Below the pieces are notes generated by a model. It was not told the origin of the DNA. It searched no databases and saw only the letters and a list, made by a program, of their open reading frames with translations. A program made the position numbers and the translations under genes. A DNA stretch of 64,000 bases, taken from positions 6,386,001 through 6,450,000 of the forward strand of contig NZ_CP117866.1 in the NCBI RefSeq assembly GCF_028736035.1, in the 5' to 3' direction. The DNA is from Streptomyces sp. T12 (GTDB taxonomy: Bacteria > Actinomycetota > Actinomycetes > Streptomycetales > Streptomycetaceae). Positions within the stretch are counted from its first letter, which is position 1, and the number at the start of each line of letters is the position of its first letter. Below are positions 62,084 through 64,000 of this stretch, one piece after another.

Positions 62084-63105
62084 TGCGGTCGTTCACCCGT
62101 ATCCGTACGGCTTTGGCGGCCTGCCTGCTCGCCGGCGCGCTCGCCCTCACCGGTTGCTCGGTCCTCGGCGAGGAGTCGGACGGTTCCTCGCAGAGCAGGC
62201 AGCGGGACGAGGCCGGCGCCGATGCCGGGGCAGGCTCCGAGGCCGACGTGCCCTACGACGTCGTATCGCTCCTGAAGCCGGGCAAGAAGTACTTCGGCGC
62301 CGCTGTCGACGGCGCGCCGATCTCCATGAAGGGCGTCGACACGTACACGAAGATGGTCGGCAAGCAGCCGAACCTCATCGAGTACTACGCCGCCTGGGGC
62401 GACGGCTTCGACGCCACCGGTGTGCGCAACGCCTGGCGTGAGGGCGCCATGACGCTGATGTCGTGGGAGCCCTTCGACACGCCGATCGCGGACATCGCGG
62501 CGGGCAAGTCGGACGCGTACATCAAGGAGTACGCGACGGCGGTCCGCAAGCTGAACCTGCCCGTCGTGATCTCCTTCGCCGACGAGTTCAACGGCCACTG
62601 GGAGAAGTGGGGCACGAAGAACGTGACCCCCAAGGACTACGTGGCCGCCTGGCGGCACCTCCACGAGACCTTCATCGACGTCGGCGCCTCGAACGTCATC
62701 TGGGCCTGGTCGCCCAACATCGTCAACCCGGTCAAGAGCGTGAAGCTCAAGCCGTACTACCCCGGCGACGCCTACGTCGACTGGGTCGGGTTGATCGGCT
62801 ACTGGACGATCGCGGAGGACAACGCCTTCGACAGCGTCTTCGGGGCGACCCGGGACCAGGTCCGCACTTTCACCAAGAAGCCGATGATCCTGCTGGAGAC
62901 CGCCGCGATGGCGGGTGAGCGGCGCCGTGCCGACATCCGCAATCTGTTCGCGGGCGTCGCGGCGGACGACGACATGCTCGGCTTCGTCTGGTTCAACCAC
63001 AAAAAGCGTGCCGACTGGCGGCTGGAGGCGAGTCCGCTGGCGCTGAAGGAGTTCAAGCGCCTGGCCGCCGACGACAGCTTCGGCTTCGACGTACGGAAGC
63101 CGTGA
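62083..63105 (+). CDS. GH26-family glycoside hydrolase lipoprotein
   Basis: The protein has 340 residues. The lipobox ALTGC (Cys25) anchors it outside the membrane. FADEFNGHWEKWG holds the likely acid/base Glu168 and PMILLETAA the nucleophile Glu272, with IWAWSPN and WVGLIGYW between them, in GH26 order. The residue before Glu168 is Asp rather than the usual His. GH26 enzymes cut beta-mannans or mixed beta-glucans. ATG 62083 overlaps the synthase stop by one base, so the two are co-translated; it may trim or release the nascent polymer. Confidence 0.87.
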   Translation: MRSFTRIRTALAACLLAGALALTGCSVLGEESDGSSQSRQRDEAGADAGAGSEADVPYDVVSLLKPGKKYFGAAVDGAPISMKGVDTYTKMVGKQPNLIEYYAAWGDGFDATGVRNAWREGAMTLMSWEPFDTPIADIAAGKSDAYIKEYATAVRKLNLPVVISFADEFNGHWEKWGTKNVTPKDYVAAWRHLHETFIDVGASNVIWAWSPNIVNPVKSVKLKPYYPGDAYVDWVGLIGYWTIAEDNAFDSVFGATRDQVRTFTKKPMILLETAAMAGERRRADIRNLFAGVAADDDMLGFVWFNHKKRADWRLEASPLALKEFKRLAADDSFGFDVRKP

Positions 63106-64000
63106 TGACCTCCCGACGCGATCACTACACGCCTCAGCCCTATGACCCGTATGCCGAGGACGACTCCACCTGGTTCAACTCCGACGGCCAGGCACCGCAG
63201 GCGCGGCAGGGGTACGGGTACGGGTACGGGTACGACGACCAGAACTACGGCTACCAGCAGCACGAGCAGTACGCCGGCGCCGTCCCGCAACAACCGCAGG
63301 GGCAGCACGAGGACCAGCCGACGTACGCGCTGCGCACGGTCCATTACCAGCAGGTGCCGGACGACGAGCCCGAGTACCACATCCCAAAGACGCCGGAAGC
63401 CGGCTGGGAGATGGCGGCGAGCAGGCGGCGGGCCTGGGTGAGCCGGGCCGTGCTGCTGTGCATCATGGCCATCCAGGCGGCGCTGTCGCTGCGTCTGTCG
63501 AACACCGCGTTCCAGGACGAGGCGCTGTACCTGGCGGCCGGCCATGCCCACCTGGACCACATGCTCAACGGCACCGAGCTGCCTCGCGACTACGCCGCGT
63601 ACTTCTCCGGCTCACCGCAGCTCTACCCCGTGCTCGCCGCGATCGTGGACGCGAAGTTCGGGCTCGCCGGGGCGCGCACCCTGAGCCTGTTCTTCATGCT
63701 CTGCACCACCGGGCTGCTGTATTCGTTCAGCCGGCGCCTGTTCAACGAGCGGGCCGCGCTGGCCGCCGCCGCCCTGTTCGCGGTGCTCCAGTCGACCGTC
63801 GTCATGGGCTACTTCGCCACCTATGACGCGGCCGCGGTGTTCCTGCTGGCCCTGACCACCTGGATCGTCGTACGCACCGACCGGGCGCCCGTGGTCGCCG
63901 TGCTGCTGGCCGCGCCCGTCGGTGTGCTGGCGGTCGGGGTGAAGTACGCGTCCGCGCTGTACCTGCCGACCATCGTCGTGCTCGCGCTGCTCACCGCGTG
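63105..64000 (+). CDS. GT39-like membrane glycosyltransferase (partial)
   Basis: The gene begins at ATG 63105, sharing one base with the GH26 stop, and runs off the window after 298 codons. The first 110 or so residues are cytoplasmic, rich in Tyr, Gln and Gly, including GYGYGYGY. Then comes a helix, AFQDEALYLAAGHAHLDHML with the Asp-Glu pair typical of the first loop of PMT/ArnT GT-C enzymes, PQLYPVLAAIVDAKFGLAGARTLSL, and further helices. It probably transfers a sugar from a polyprenyl-phosphate donor outside the membrane. Confidence 0.82.
   Translation, partial: MTSRRDHYTPQPYDPYAEDDSTWFNSDGQAPQARQGYGYGYGYDDQNYGYQQHEQYAGAVPQQPQGQHEDQPTYALRTVHYQQVPDDEPEYHIPKTPEAGWEMAASRRRAWVSRAVLLCIMAIQAALSLRLSNTAFQDEALYLAAGHAHLDHMLNGTELPRDYAAYFSGSPQLYPVLAAIVDAKFGLAGARTLSLFFMLCTTGLLYSFSRRLFNERAALAAAALFAVLQSTVVMGYFATYDAAAVFLLALTTWIVVRTDRAPVVAVLLAAPVGVLAVGVKYASALYLPTIVVLALLTA
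63210..63233. repeat. (GGGTAC)4 hexanucleotide repeat
   Basis: Four perfect in-frame copies encode the GYGYGYGY stretch in the cytoplasmic tail of the GT39-like protein. Copy-number change would add or remove Gly-Tyr pairs without shifting the frame. Confidence 0.85.

Overview
The window is a piece of a high-GC actinobacterial chromosome, almost certainly a Streptomyces. The order secE-nusG-rplK-rplA / two lipoproteins / rplJ-rplL / rpoB-rpoC / rpsL-rpsG-fusA-tuf / accessory block / rpsJ-to-rplO / secY-adk-map / infA-rpmJ-rpsM-rpsK-rpoA-rplQ-truA is the Streptomyces arrangement. RpoB appears to use a TTG start, several starts are GTG, and the recognisable promoters have the vegetative TTGNCN-(16-18)-TANNNT shape.

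Layout. 1-4197: the 3' end of murB, an NAD(P)-binding oxidoreductase divergent from a TetR regulator with twin operators between them, adenosine deaminase and aspartate aminotransferase. 4483-18872: tRNA-Trp(CCA), then secretion, antitermination, large-subunit ribosomal and RNA polymerase genes. Two paralogous lipoprotein genes sit between rplA and rplJ. 19033-24274: a small DUF1707-type membrane protein, then the str operon (S12, S7, EF-G) and EF-Tu.

24384-41240 is an accessory block inserted between tuf and rpsJ. Its core looks like a complete Wzx/Wzy-type exopolysaccharide system: a priming sugar-phosphate transferase, a GT-C membrane glycosyltransferase, a CDP-alcohol phosphotransferase, a hexapeptide acetyltransferase, two GT4 glycosyltransferases, a GDP-mannose 3,5-epimerase of the plant type, a methyltransferase, a polymerase-like membrane protein, a chain-length determinant fused to a degenerate kinase domain, a flippase, a secreted propeller/FN3 protein and a glycerol-3-phosphate-cytidylyltransferase-like enzyme. 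From 28921 to 41240 these genes share one strand, mostly with short gaps or overlaps. The polymer is inferred to contain L-galactose (or L-gulose) and possibly a polyol-phosphate group.

41427-42419 holds the wreck of a PQQ-linked locus: a truncated, frame-broken PQQ-dependent sugar dehydrogenase joined directly to the C-terminal piece of PqqE. The S10-operon promoter overlaps the stop codon of that wreck. 42826-52590 is the S10/spc ribosomal operon. 52836-60246 contains secY-adk, map, infA, rpmJ, rpsM, rpsK, rpoA, rplQ and truA. The window closes with a second polysaccharide locus (60461 to the end): a processive cellulose/mannan-synthase-like GT2, a GH26 lipoprotein and a GT39-like membrane glycosyltransferase cut by the window edge.

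The observations I rank highest are the plant-like GDP-mannose epimerase and the CDP-polyol pair in the EPS operon, the PQQ-dehydrogenase/PqqE relic, and a near-identical hairpin in the 5' leaders of both rpsL and rpsJ. All calls come from reading the sequence; no database search was run.
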